Source: Pseudomonadota bacterium (GTDB taxonomy: Bacteria; Pseudomonadota; Gammaproteobacteria; Arenicellales; UBA868). From it: DNA of 44,474 nt. Below are positions 23,219-30,643 of this stretch, in pieces. Positions within the stretch are counted from its first letter, which is position 1, and each line of letters starts with the position of its first letter. Made by a program: the position numbers and the translations under genes. The notes under the pieces are model-generated. The model searched no databases. It saw only the letters and a program-made list of their open reading frames with translations, and was not told the origin of the DNA. The DNA lies in assembly GCA_018672825.1 (NCBI GenBank), contig JABHUE010000032.1:1-44474 (forward strand). The letters run 5' to 3'.

Positions 23219-24622
23219 TTATATTTCCAGGATCTCTTCGCGCTCAAAAGGATTATCACTCTTCGGCACGCTAGGATCGTCTTTCCATGTTGGATTTGCC
23301 ATTAGAGAATTTTTGACGAAGTCATAATTGACCAAGTCATCCACAACAAATTCTGGATCTAAAGTATCCAAGAAAGTACGATCTCCCGTCACTAAGGTCT
23401 CATTTTTAAGATCGTTAACGACCATGCGCGTTGCCGATGGGTAAGGCCAGGCTTGGAAATCAATTCGATTCTGACCCCAATCCACATGCTGGATAGCGTC
23501 GGGATTGTTGTAGTAAGCAGGGTCATAGAACATCATCGCGCGCTCCACGACTTTACTCGGGAAAGGATAGTATTTTTTACCATCCCGAGACAGCATTTGA
23601 GCAATTTCCTTACGATTAGCCCCTGTATACAACTGAGCTTTCACAATCGCGTTATGGACACCTTGCGCCCACGCAGCATGTTCAGGATCCATGCAATCAT
23701 CTTCGTGCATTACGACAACACAACAAGGATGACCTTTCCATACGTCGCCAGTGAACCTTAAAACTTTCCCGCCCGCTTTGATCTCGCCAAGGGCGTTAAA
23801 TGGCTCTGCGACACAATAACCATCAATTTTATTAGCGGCTAGTGCAGGAGGCATATCGGGTGGTGCAAGGACCTGGAGGTTGCATTCATTTGGCGCCAAC
23901 GCGGCATCCTGTGCTCGTATGACCGGCGTAATTCCGGCCGCCTTCATAATTTTTTGTGACACGATGTTGTGCATCGAATACCAGTAAGGCACCGCGAACT
24001 GCTTGCCGCCGAAATCGGCTGGGGTCTTGATATCATCGTTCACCACGATGGCTGAGCCGTTGGTATGGTCCCAAGCGGTTACCTTGACCGGGTAGTTATT
24101 GTTATATCTCATCCAGATGGGGATCGGGATCAGCATATGCGTCAGGTTAAATTTATGAGCAGAAAAAGCCTCCACTAAAGGTGACCATCCTCTGATCAAG
24201 GTTGGGCGTTTGGAGTCGATGCCCTCGTCCTTAAAGAAACCAAGCTCGTGCGCGACTAAGAGCGCTGCCGCGTCGGTTATCGGTATGTAACAAATATTGA
24301 CGACGGGGTCGAATTTCTTCTTGGCAAATGCTGGAAGTCCCGTCAAGCCTGTGCCTGCCAAAGCAGCACCCGTTTGCAAGACAGATCGTCGACTAACTCG
24401 ACTTCCCATAAACCCACCAAATAGCGGGTCCGAATTGGTTTTCAAATAAGGATCGTCGATTTGATCGCCATAATTCTTGGCATCAATTGGCAACCCTTTC
24501 TCATCGATCGGCCCGCCATCAATAAATTGGGCTTCTTCCGGATCTAGTATCTTATTTTTTATCGCTGCTGATTGAGCCTTAGCTGCTAAAAATTTGGCTT
24601 CTTCTGGCGTCATTTTTGACAT
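23219..24622 (-). CDS. Tat-exported NrtA/CmpA-like ABC transporter substrate-binding protein
   Basis: A 467-residue periplasmic binding protein of the NrtA/CmpA/SsuA group. An unusual hydrophilic N-terminal segment of about 75 residues (with DPEEAQFIDGGPIDEKG) comes before a twin-arginine signal, SRRSVLQTGAALAGTGLTGLPAFA. The mature part has VNICYIPITDAAALLVAHELGFF, the hinge region AAWDHTN-like with NGSAIVVNDDIKTPADFGGK, and a helical C-terminal part typical of NrtA. A strong GGGAGGAG lies just before the ATG. It follows the scn genes by 240 bp. Because the cluster's ATPase and permeases lack a binding protein, I infer it serves them, importing thiocyanate, cyanate or a similar anion. Confidence 0.85.
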   Translation of the reverse strand: MSKMTPEEAKFLAAKAQSAAIKNKILDPEEAQFIDGGPIDEKGLPIDAKNYGDQIDDPYLKTNSDPLFGGFMGSRVSRRSVLQTGAALAGTGLTGLPAFAKKKFDPVVNICYIPITDAAALLVAHELGFFKDEGIDSKRPTLIRGWSPLVEAFSAHKFNLTHMLIPIPIWMRYNNNYPVKVTAWDHTNGSAIVVNDDIKTPADFGGKQFAVPYWYSMHNIVSQKIMKAAGITPVIRAQDAALAPNECNLQVLAPPDMPPALAANKIDGYCVAEPFNALGEIKAGGKVLRFTGDVWKGHPCCVVVMHEDDCMDPEHAAWAQGVHNAIVKAQLYTGANRKEIAQMLSRDGKKYYPFPSKVVERAMMFYDPAYYNNPDAIQHVDWGQNRIDFQAWPYPSATRMVVNDLKNETLVTGDRTFLDTLDPEFVVDDLVNYDFVKNSLMANPTWKDDPSVPKSDNPFEREEILEI

Positions 24623-24862
24623 TTCTCTCCTCCCTTATTGATCTACTCAACCCTCTAAAAAGTCAATGTAGATCTTAGTAAGATGATCGATTTTCGATCT
24701 CGTTTTACGTATTACTAACTTTTCTCCTAGTTACTCTCTACAACGTGCTCTTTTTATAAAGCTTATCTTTATTAATGCCTACTTAATGTTTGTTAATTTA
24801 TTCATTCCTAATTATTACAACAACGTTAAACAATTTAGAGTTGCGGCTGCGAAGAAATTTAC
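24623..24862 (-). promoter_or_regulatory. Gap between the SCN-hydrolase activator gene and the binding-protein gene
   Basis: A 240-bp AT-rich stretch. It contains a small dyad GATCGA-AAA-TCGATC near 24692-24706. No T-rich terminator is evident after the activator gene. The length is enough for a separate promoter for the binding-protein, cbtB and cbtA genes. I see no copy of the shared palindrome here. Confidence 0.3.
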
Positions 24863-25198
24863 TTAAGCCGCGTTTAATCTCTTTTCCACAACCTTTAAGT
24901 GTTGCGCTAGATCTTCTTCAGTCATGATTCCCCGAATGATCATACTGTGGGCTAAAGCGAGTAATTGACGTTCCGGATGCGGAATATGACTGTAAAGCTC
25001 ATCGACCAGATCATCCTCCTCATCTCTTCGAGCCAGTGACGGAAGGACACATGCCCCTTCATTCAAAGCCTCACAGGTACTCTCCAACGTGACTCGCCAC
25101 GGCGGATCAGGGTTTTCCACGCCATATTCCTCGCGCAGGTCGTTCCAAACGCGCCCTTCCTCGCCAATCTTGTCTAATAGTGGGATCGATTTTGACAT
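24863..25198 (-). CDS. Thiocyanate hydrolase activator (P15K-like cobalt-insertion factor)
   Basis: A 111-residue soluble protein related to nitrile hydratase activators and to P15K, which is encoded just after scnC in Thiobacillus thioparus and is needed for active, cobalt-loaded thiocyanate hydrolase. Landmarks are GRVWNDLREEYGVENPDPPWRVTLESTCEALNEGACV and an acidic EEDDLVDELYSHIP. I chose the ATG at 25198, 13 bp after scnC; the longer frame runs into scnC. Position, size and the similar N-terminus to nitrile hydratase beta-type proteins support the call. Confidence 0.82.
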   Translation of the reverse strand: MSKSIPLLDKIGEEGRVWNDLREEYGVENPDPPWRVTLESTCEALNEGACVLPSLARRDEEDDLVDELYSHIPHPERQLLALAHSMIIRGIMTEEDLAQHLKVVEKRLNAA

Positions 25199-25211
25199 GT
25201 TAAGTTGAACT

Positions 25212-25925
25212 CTAATGGCCGTATGGGTGAATTGCCTTGTGCACGTGACGCTTGTCATCGACTTTTCTATCCGCTCGCGGCATTGCCACTCCAATCAAGC
25301 AATCCCGCGTTACGATCTCAGCCAACTGATCTTCACTCCATCCATCGGTGCCTTCCGGACGCGTTGGCATGACAACATAGCGTGTTTTTTGATTAGAGTC
25401 AGCCACTCTAATTTCAACATCCTCAGGGAGTTGTAAACCAAACTCAGAGAGCACTTGTCGCGGCCATCGAACCATTCGTCTTCGATAGTTTGGCGTGCGG
25501 TACCACTCCGGCGACTGTCCCAAAATTGGTCTCGGGTAACACGAGCACAAAGTGCAAACCACCACATGCTTCACCTTAGGCTCATCCACCAAAATTCGTG
25601 GATTACAGTAATCACTAGGTGTTCCGAACTTGCTGGGCATACTGTTTACCCAGTCCACTCCTACCGCGAGGCTTGCCTTTACTGGATCATCGATACAAAG
25701 CTGTTTGTAGTCGTCGTCCAACCACGCTTTTGCGACTAATCTCCCCGCAGGAAGTGGTCCCAGGGTATGCATATACTCGGTCCACTGATTGTGGTCATCT
25801 TGAGTAAAAATCCCTTTCTCAATACAAAGTTCACGAACCGCGACCTCTAAAACCTCGAAGTCACTAATCTCCTCTACCATCGGTGCCGCGTTATGGTCAT
25901 GGTCATGGTCATCTGAATTTGACAT
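25212..25925 (-). CDS. scnC: Thiocyanate hydrolase gamma subunit (cobalt-binding)
   Basis: A 237-residue protein of the nitrile hydratase alpha family. The metal claw VCTLCSCYPRP is at residues 123-133, with cysteines 124, 127 and 129; threonine (not serine) after the first cysteine marks the cobalt type, and two of the cysteines are expected to be oxidised to sulfinic and sulfenic acids. PEWYRTPNYRRRMVRWPRQVL and VRVADSNQKTRYVVMP follow. The N-terminus is His/Asp-rich (DDHDHDHN). Thiocyanate hydrolase converts thiocyanate and water to carbonyl sulfide and ammonia. The three-gene order with split beta-like subunits separates it from ordinary nitrile hydratase. Confidence 0.93.
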   Translation of the reverse strand: MSNSDDHDHDHNAAPMVEEISDFEVLEVAVRELCIEKGIFTQDDHNQWTEYMHTLGPLPAGRLVAKAWLDDDYKQLCIDDPVKASLAVGVDWVNSMPSKFGTPSDYCNPRILVDEPKVKHVVVCTLCSCYPRPILGQSPEWYRTPNYRRRMVRWPRQVLSEFGLQLPEDVEIRVADSNQKTRYVVMPTRPEGTDGWSEDQLAEIVTRDCLIGVAMPRADRKVDDKRHVHKAIHPYGH

Positions 25926-26008
25926 TAATTTTTCCTTATTACTCCAACTTTAAAACCGGTTGGTTTCCTGATCCCGAAATATCGCGGAATAGGAGATTTT
26001 TTTAAACT

Positions 26009-26362
26009 TTAAACAGCCTCTAACCAACGCTCCGATAACTCTGTTTCCAAAGTGTCTCCAGAGAATTTTTGCGGATAGTCAGGCCATAAGTCAGTCTGTT
26101 TAAACAACAGGCTGTAAAACCACTCTGGACTATCCGTGTTATCCCACGCTTCATCCTCCGCGGGCGGGCTTTCATAGACAAGCTTCACGACGACGGCTTC
26201 TGCTTCGCGTAAATACATCTGAGAACGGGTGTAAAAGATATCCGGCAAGTTTCGAATCCGCACTCGATCCCCCACCTTGAATTTGGCCGCACCAGCCTCT
26301 CCTTTAAAACATTGGGGATCACCCACACCAGTTGCTTTCTCTACGTGGTGGCTCTTAATCAT
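26009..26362 (-). CDS. scnA: Thiocyanate hydrolase alpha subunit
   Basis: A 117-residue protein matching the C-terminal half of nitrile hydratase beta: KFKVGDRVRIRNLPDIFYTRSQMYLREAEAVVVKLVYESP is the SH3-like barrel, and EWFYSLLFKQTDLWPDY closes it. In thiocyanate hydrolase the beta chain of nitrile hydratase is split into two proteins; this is the second. Its ATG overlaps the scnB stop by 8 bp, so translation is coupled, and scnC follows after 83 bp. Confidence 0.92.
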   Translation of the reverse strand: MIKSHHVEKATGVGDPQCFKGEAGAAKFKVGDRVRIRNLPDIFYTRSQMYLREAEAVVVKLVYESPPAEDEAWDNTDSPEWFYSLLFKQTDLWPDYPQKFSGDTLETELSERWLEAV

Positions 26363-26804
26363 AAACTTTGCCTCCGTTTTCTTTCGCTCGTTGCTTTACT
26401 TCTTCAATTTTATCTATCAACTCTGTCAATTTGACATGCTGCTTATCGACCAAACCCATAGCAATGGTCATTAGCCACCGGCCGTAATACGGCAGGCCCA
26501 AGTAAATTGTCTGACCCACGTCAACATTTTGACGTCTTCTTCTCTCTTCGGCGTTCCACATGCCCCGCCAAGCCAAAACCTCACAAGTCACAAATGTATT
26601 GTGCTCCCAGACTTCTTCTTCTTTTTCTTCCCAGGTGATTGGAACGTCCGCTTCACCGCCGACATCATGAGAAGCTCGTGTGTACGCTCGCCAATGAGCG
26701 TTATCGATCTGGTCAGGATAAGGTGCGTGCTGCGGCTGATGTAATGCAGGCTGCAACTGCCCCACAATATTTAAGTGCCGCATAATGTTTTCGCGATTCG
26801 CCAT
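26355..26804 (-). CDS. scnB: Thiocyanate hydrolase beta subunit
   Basis: A 149-residue protein matching the N-terminal half of nitrile hydratase beta, with DVGGEADVPITWEEKEEEVWEHNTFVTCEVLAWRGMWNAEERRR and LPYYGRWLMTIAMGLVDKQ. It pairs with ScnA to complete the beta-like part of the enzyme around the ScnC cobalt site. It is the first gene of the scn unit: a ribosome site GGAGAAGG lies before the ATG, and a 200-bp AT-rich gap lies upstream. Gene order B-A-C-activator is the same as in Thiobacillus thioparus. Confidence 0.92.
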   Translation of the reverse strand: MANRENIMRHLNIVGQLQPALHQPQHAPYPDQIDNAHWRAYTRASHDVGGEADVPITWEEKEEEVWEHNTFVTCEVLAWRGMWNAEERRRRQNVDVGQTIYLGLPYYGRWLMTIAMGLVDKQHVKLTELIDKIEEVKQRAKENGGKVYD

Positions 26805-27004
26805 GTTTTTTCCTTCTCCTAAATTTTTAGCCGCTATGAGAAAATACCTTCAGACAGAAATTTGTTCCAAGACAATCTCGTTATTAGTGGTATAAGAAAA
26901 ATCAATTTAACTTGATGTCCTGATAATCTCAATCTTTTAGCACTAGAATTCATTAATTCATTAATTCATTAAATAATGAAATTATTTTTTAAATCGTACT
27001 TTAA
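26805..27004 (-). promoter_or_regulatory. AT-rich promoter region of the scn operon
   Basis: A 200-bp gap. It has three tandem copies of AATTCATT (26947-26970) running into the dyad TTCATTA-AA-TAATGAA (26965-26980), followed on the plus strand by ATTATTTTTT. The dyad could end the DUF1289 transcript on the minus strand weakly. A TTGA-rich and TATA-rich stretch near 26890-26930 could hold the scn promoter. The shared palindrome is not present. Confidence 0.4.
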
Positions 27005-27238
27005 TCATGCCTCCAACTCAGATTGAGTGACTGCAAGGATCTTCTCTTTCCTCTTCTTGAGTTGGCCAAGAAGCAGATTTCTATCGTAAGGCTTCATCGA
27101 TTTCCATTTCTGGCATTCCTGCCGGGTGCGGCCACAACCCAAACACCATCCCTTTAGTCCGCTAAAGTCACAGACATCGATACAGGGGCTTTTATGCCTT
27201 TTCATGAGATCTAAAGACCAACGCGGATTTTTACGCAC
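27005..27238 (-). CDS. DUF1289 family small cysteine-rich protein
   Basis: A 77-residue protein with the DUF1289 pattern SPCIDVCDFSGLKGWCLGCGRTRQECQKWKSM, whose four main cysteines look like a zinc or iron site. Function is unknown in the family. The GTG at 27238 follows the upstream gene's stop directly, which suggests coupling; an ATG at 27205 is the alternative and would remove 11 residues before the domain. It ends the phzF - unknown - DUF1289 unit. Confidence 0.85.
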   Translation of the reverse strand: MRKNPRWSLDLMKRHKSPCIDVCDFSGLKGWCLGCGRTRQECQKWKSMKPYDRNLLLGQLKKRKEKILAVTQSELEA

Positions 27239-27691
27239 TCAATTTGAGCTGACCATAAACCGTTCGAGTGCTTGATCAATTCCAGCCTCTAGTAAACGAA
27301 ACTTATTAAATTCTTCGAAAAGTCGTTGCTCAAGATTTTTGAAATTTAGCGGGAGTACCCGTTTACAAACGCTATATCCTTCCCCAATTACCTGATAACC
27401 CTTCCAACTCCTGATGCGATCACCCTCTAAAACTAGAAACTCTTCAATGAACTTTTGCTGGGCGGGACAGTCCTCTTCCGCGTGCATACACACAGGAAAT
27501 TCTTTTTGTCGAACCTGCGGGGCTTCGATATAAGTCTCAAAGTGTATGCCGCCTTGGTTCTGGTTATGCCAGTTGGATTTGTAAAGTTGCAAATAAACCC
27601 CACGGTTATAAATTTCCCAGCCATCATCGAACCAATTTGATTGGTTCATTTTTTTCTCGAGGTTACGAAAAATAATCTTTAGATCTTTCAT
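27239..27691 (-). CDS. Hypothetical protein (150 aa)
   Basis: I do not recognise a named family. The 150-residue soluble protein has WFDDGWEIYNRGVYLQLYKSNW, a GGIHFETYIEAP strand pair, a CMHAEEDC segment (cysteines seven apart), and a helical C-terminus LEQRLFEEFNKFRLLEAGIDQALERF. No signal peptide or membrane helix. It lies 19 bp after phzF and abuts the DUF1289 gene, so all three are probably co-transcribed toward the scn operon. Confidence 0.65.
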   Translation of the reverse strand: MKDLKIIFRNLEKKMNQSNWFDDGWEIYNRGVYLQLYKSNWHNQNQGGIHFETYIEAPQVRQKEFPVCMHAEEDCPAQQKFIEEFLVLEGDRIRSWKGYQVIGEGYSVCKRVLPLNFKNLEQRLFEEFNKFRLLEAGIDQALERFMVSSN

Positions 27692-27710
27692 TTATCTTAA
27701 ACATTCCTTG

Positions 27711-28499
27711 TCAGAAATTAACTAAATTGCCCGAGAACAAGGTGCAGCATGGTCCAGATACCTGAATACCCGCCTCCGTCTCTTTACAAATCATGGTTCC
27801 CCCTTGAGAAGAAAGCTGCTCTGACGTAAGGGTTTTCTTAGATAAACGCGACGCCCAATACGGGACCAAAGAACATTGGGCCACACCGGACACCGGATCC
27901 TCCGGCACTCCATTTGCAGGCGCAAAAAACCTAAGGACGTAATCTGCTTGTGCTCCAGGTGCGGTCGCCGCGATCGTCGGTCGGTCCAAATTCGATAAAG
28001 AACTAAATTCAGGATCTAGCGAGGCAACTTCGCTTTGATCCTCATAAACAGCAAGATAGTGGCGTCCCTTTAATACCACCTGAGGGGCTCTACCCAACCC
28101 ATCAATTAACTCCGGCGGGCATTCGCAGGGTTCAGCAACATCAGCGGGCAAGATAATAGCGAGGCTATTTGCATCACGGAATGCCAGAAGCCTTCCACTC
28201 ATTTCCGATTCAAACATCACATCTTCTCGATCAAGCTCTAGCTCTGATAAGACAACATGTGCTGCGGCCAGCGTAGCGTGTCCAACCAGCGGCAACTCCT
28301 TGGTGGGTGTAAACCATCGAATTGAATAATTATCATCGGCTTTGAGAATAAACGCGGTCTCGGAGACATTAAACTCCTTTGCCATCGCCTGTAATCGCTC
28401 GTCTCGCAACTCCTGCTCGAGAACACAAACAACGGCGGGATTTCCACGGTACGGTATCGCGCTAAATGCATCAACCCAAAAAATCTGATTACCTTTCAT
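27711..28499 (-). CDS. PhzF family isomerase-like protein
   Basis: A 262-residue PhzF-fold protein. It shows VDAFSAIPYRGNPAVVC at the N-terminus, the glutamate of NVSETAF that acts as general acid/base in PhzF, WFTPTKELPLVGHATLAAAHV, and the C-terminal EDPVSGVAQCSLVPYW. Family members isomerise small cyclic or amino-acid-like substrates; most bacterial copies have no known substrate, and no phenazine genes are present. I chose the ATG at 28499; the TTG five codons upstream has no better ribosome site. First gene of its unit. Confidence 0.88.
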   Translation of the reverse strand: MKGNQIFWVDAFSAIPYRGNPAVVCVLEQELRDERLQAMAKEFNVSETAFILKADDNYSIRWFTPTKELPLVGHATLAAAHVVLSELELDREDVMFESEMSGRLLAFRDANSLAIILPADVAEPCECPPELIDGLGRAPQVVLKGRHYLAVYEDQSEVASLDPEFSSLSNLDRPTIAATAPGAQADYVLRFFAPANGVPEDPVSGVAQCSLVPYWASRLSKKTLTSEQLSSQGGTMICKETEAGIQVSGPCCTLFSGNLVNF

Positions 28500-28625
28500 C
28501 TTACTTTTCGCCAATCTAATTCTGCTGGAAAACTCTGAAACTAAATTTACAGCGCCAGCTGAATATTGTCGAAAAAATTTTGTCGCTCAAAAACTGGCAG
28601 CGAAAAATTCACCTCATGGTGAGAA

Positions 28626-29213
28626 CTAAGCAGTGGACTGCAAGAGATCTTCCTTGCAATTGACACCGCGCAGTACGGCGTCGTTTGTCATCGGAACCTC
28701 GACCACAGATGAAGCAAGATTATCGAAAAGGCAACGAGCGAGATCATCACCGCTTAATTGCATTAATTTTTTAAACCATGCGCGGGGGAAAAGCGCAGGA
28801 TGGCCACGACGTTTACCAAAACAAGCCACTCGCACCGAGTCAGGCTGAAAACCTTCAATCACCTCATTGATTTGCTGCTCGCTCACCCAGGGCATATCTC
28901 CCAAACAAAGCAGAACGCCATCAACATCAGCTGAAAGCTGTCTGACGCCGGCACTGATAGAGCTACTAATGCCATTTTGGTAGTGAGAATTATGAATCCA
29001 GTTGAGATTTCGACTTTTAAGCACCGCCTGCAAGGACGAGTAATCATGGCCGGAAACAACGTGAACAGTGGTCACATGAGATAAAAGTACAGCATCCACT
29101 GCATGCTCAACAACAAATTTATCTTGCCAGGGGAGAAGCAGTTTATTAGATCCTCCCGCCCTGAGAGAGCGGCCCGCCGCGAGCACTAACGCATCAATCC
29201 TCGGTGACTGCAT
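28626..29213 (-). CDS. MocA/MobA-like nucleotidyltransferase
   Basis: A 195-residue NTP-transferase-domain protein. The nucleotide-binding start reads LVLAAGRSLRAGGSNKLLLPW, the metal motif is LLCLGDMPWV, and RRGHPALFPRAWF followed by LSGDDLARCL is typical of MocA, which adds CMP to molybdopterin. Related enzymes act in xanthine dehydrogenase maturation. No molybdoenzyme of the xanthine oxidase family lies in the window (MsrP uses a different cofactor form). GAGG precedes the ATG. Stands alone with gaps of 126 and 159 bp. Confidence 0.85.
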   Translation of the reverse strand: MQSPRIDALVLAAGRSLRAGGSNKLLLPWQDKFVVEHAVDAVLLSHVTTVHVVSGHDYSSLQAVLKSRNLNWIHNSHYQNGISSSISAGVRQLSADVDGVLLCLGDMPWVSEQQINEVIEGFQPDSVRVACFGKRRGHPALFPRAWFKKLMQLSGDDLARCLFDNLASSVVEVPMTNDAVLRGVNCKEDLLQSTA

Positions 29214-29372
29214 GAATTAACCTCTGTGCATTATTGGCTCTAAAGGGTCCATTTTTTTGAGTGCAACACGGTCAAGACCTCACATGATTACATCGCGTCT
29301 TTCGCTCATAGTCAAATGCTTTAAGTCATTTATGGCATCTGTCTGAAATCATCACGATCGAAAAGATCAATG

Positions 29373-30563
29373 TCAAACGACCCCGGTAGATAACTCCTGC
29401 AGTGCAAGTGCAGCATAGATCGCAACCCCCGACGGAAAAGCGTTTTCGTCGAGCATCATTCGGGACGAGTGGCACGGTTGGGGAGTAGAGTCTGTCGGTG
29501 CAGCCCCAAGGAAAACGAATGCGCCGGAGAAGCGTTCTAGCAAATATGAAAAATCTTCAGCGCCCATCCACGGTGTCGCCATCTGCATATAGCGATCCTC
29601 ACCCAGCACACGTTGACAGGCGCGTAATACGGCCTGCTCACCGGCCGCATGATTGACCGTTGGCGGATACCCGTGCTCCATCTCCAGATTCCCCTCAAGA
29701 CCATGCGCCGCGGAGATCTGTCGGACAAGCCGCTCAACGCCATCAGCCAAGCGTGAGCGAGATTCCACCGAAAGCGATCGCAATGTGATATCAAGTTCTG
29801 CGAACTCCGGGATAACATTACTCACGGTTCCTGCCTCTATCCTGCCAACCGTTGCAACAACAGGATCAAACACGTCAAACCGTCGGGTCACGAGCGTTTG
29901 GATGGCCTGAACAATCTCGCAAGCGACAGGAATGGGGTCGACAGCGCTGTGAGGCGTTGAGCCATGCCCACCCTGACCCACAATTTTTGCAAAAACGGTA
30001 TCTACTGCAGCAAGGATCGGGCCTGTGCGGCAAGCAATGGTGCCCGAAGGCAGTTCAGGCTCAACATGCAGCGCATAAACGGACTGCAAAGTGCCGTCAG
30101 GATCCAAAATACCTTCATCCAGCATCGGCTTCGCGCCCCCGGGACCTTCCTCACCGGGTTGAAACATAAATCGTACGCTGCCGCTCAGATGTTCACGATA
30201 ATCATGCAATAGGTGGGCGGCACTTGCCAGCATCGCGGTATGCGCATCATGACCACAGGCGTGCATACAGCCCTCTTCGGTCGACGAGAAATCGAGACCG
30301 GTCTGCTCCGGCATCGGCAGCGCATCCATATCACCACGCAATAAAACAGATGGTCCTGAACGCGCGCCATGAAGTGTCGCAACAATCCCGCTCGTCTCAT
30401 TTGATAACGTGATATCAAGATCCAGATCCGACAGCGCCTCAAGAACCGTTGCGCGCGTTCTCGGTAAATTAAGCCCCAGCTCCGGATGACGATGGATATC
30501 ACGACGCAGTGCAACCGTCTGGCCCTGCAACGCCTGGGCCTCTTTAAATAATGCAGACTTCAT
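29373..30563 (-). CDS. M20 family amidohydrolase/peptidase
   Basis: About 396 residues, of the hippurate hydrolase / IAA-amino-acid hydrolase group. It has LRRDIHRHPELGLNLPRT near the start, GDMDALPM, the metal-binding CMHACGHDAHTAML, PGEEGPGGAKPM with catalytic glutamate, a dimerisation domain with GGHGSTPHSAVDPIPVA, and the final metal histidine in CHSSRM. It likely removes an acyl group from an N-acyl amino acid. The ATG at 30563 puts the catalytic domain at the family-typical distance; an ATG at 30599 adds 12 residues. Confidence 0.9.
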   Translation of the reverse strand: MKSALFKEAQALQGQTVALRRDIHRHPELGLNLPRTRATVLEALSDLDLDITLSNETSGIVATLHGARSGPSVLLRGDMDALPMPEQTGLDFSSTEEGCMHACGHDAHTAMLASAAHLLHDYREHLSGSVRFMFQPGEEGPGGAKPMLDEGILDPDGTLQSVYALHVEPELPSGTIACRTGPILAAVDTVFAKIVGQGGHGSTPHSAVDPIPVACEIVQAIQTLVTRRFDVFDPVVATVGRIEAGTVSNVIPEFAELDITLRSLSVESRSRLADGVERLVRQISAAHGLEGNLEMEHGYPPTVNHAAGEQAVLRACQRVLGEDRYMQMATPWMGAEDFSYLLERFSGAFVFLGAAPTDSTPQPCHSSRMMLDENAFPSGVAIYAALALQELSTGVV

Positions 30564-30643
30564 GGTGTGTTCCAGCAAACTCGGCAGATGGTTTCCCATT
30601 GTGCACTAAATCGGACCCGAGAAAAAAGGCTGGCCTTTACTGT

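Noticed and set aside
24863-25294. Longer version of the activator gene starting inside scnC
   Set aside because: The extra 32 residues lie in the scnC coding frame's DNA and look random; the internal ATG at 25198 follows scnC by 13 bp.
25212-26804. Ordinary cobalt nitrile hydratase
   Set aside because: The beta chain is split into two genes in the order B-A-C with a P15K-like gene after, and the CTLCSCYPRP claw context fits thiocyanate hydrolase.
11458-27691. Mobile element as carrier of the thiocyanate cluster
   Set aside because: No transposase, integrase, inverted terminal repeat or tRNA-linked direct repeat was found in or beside the cluster.
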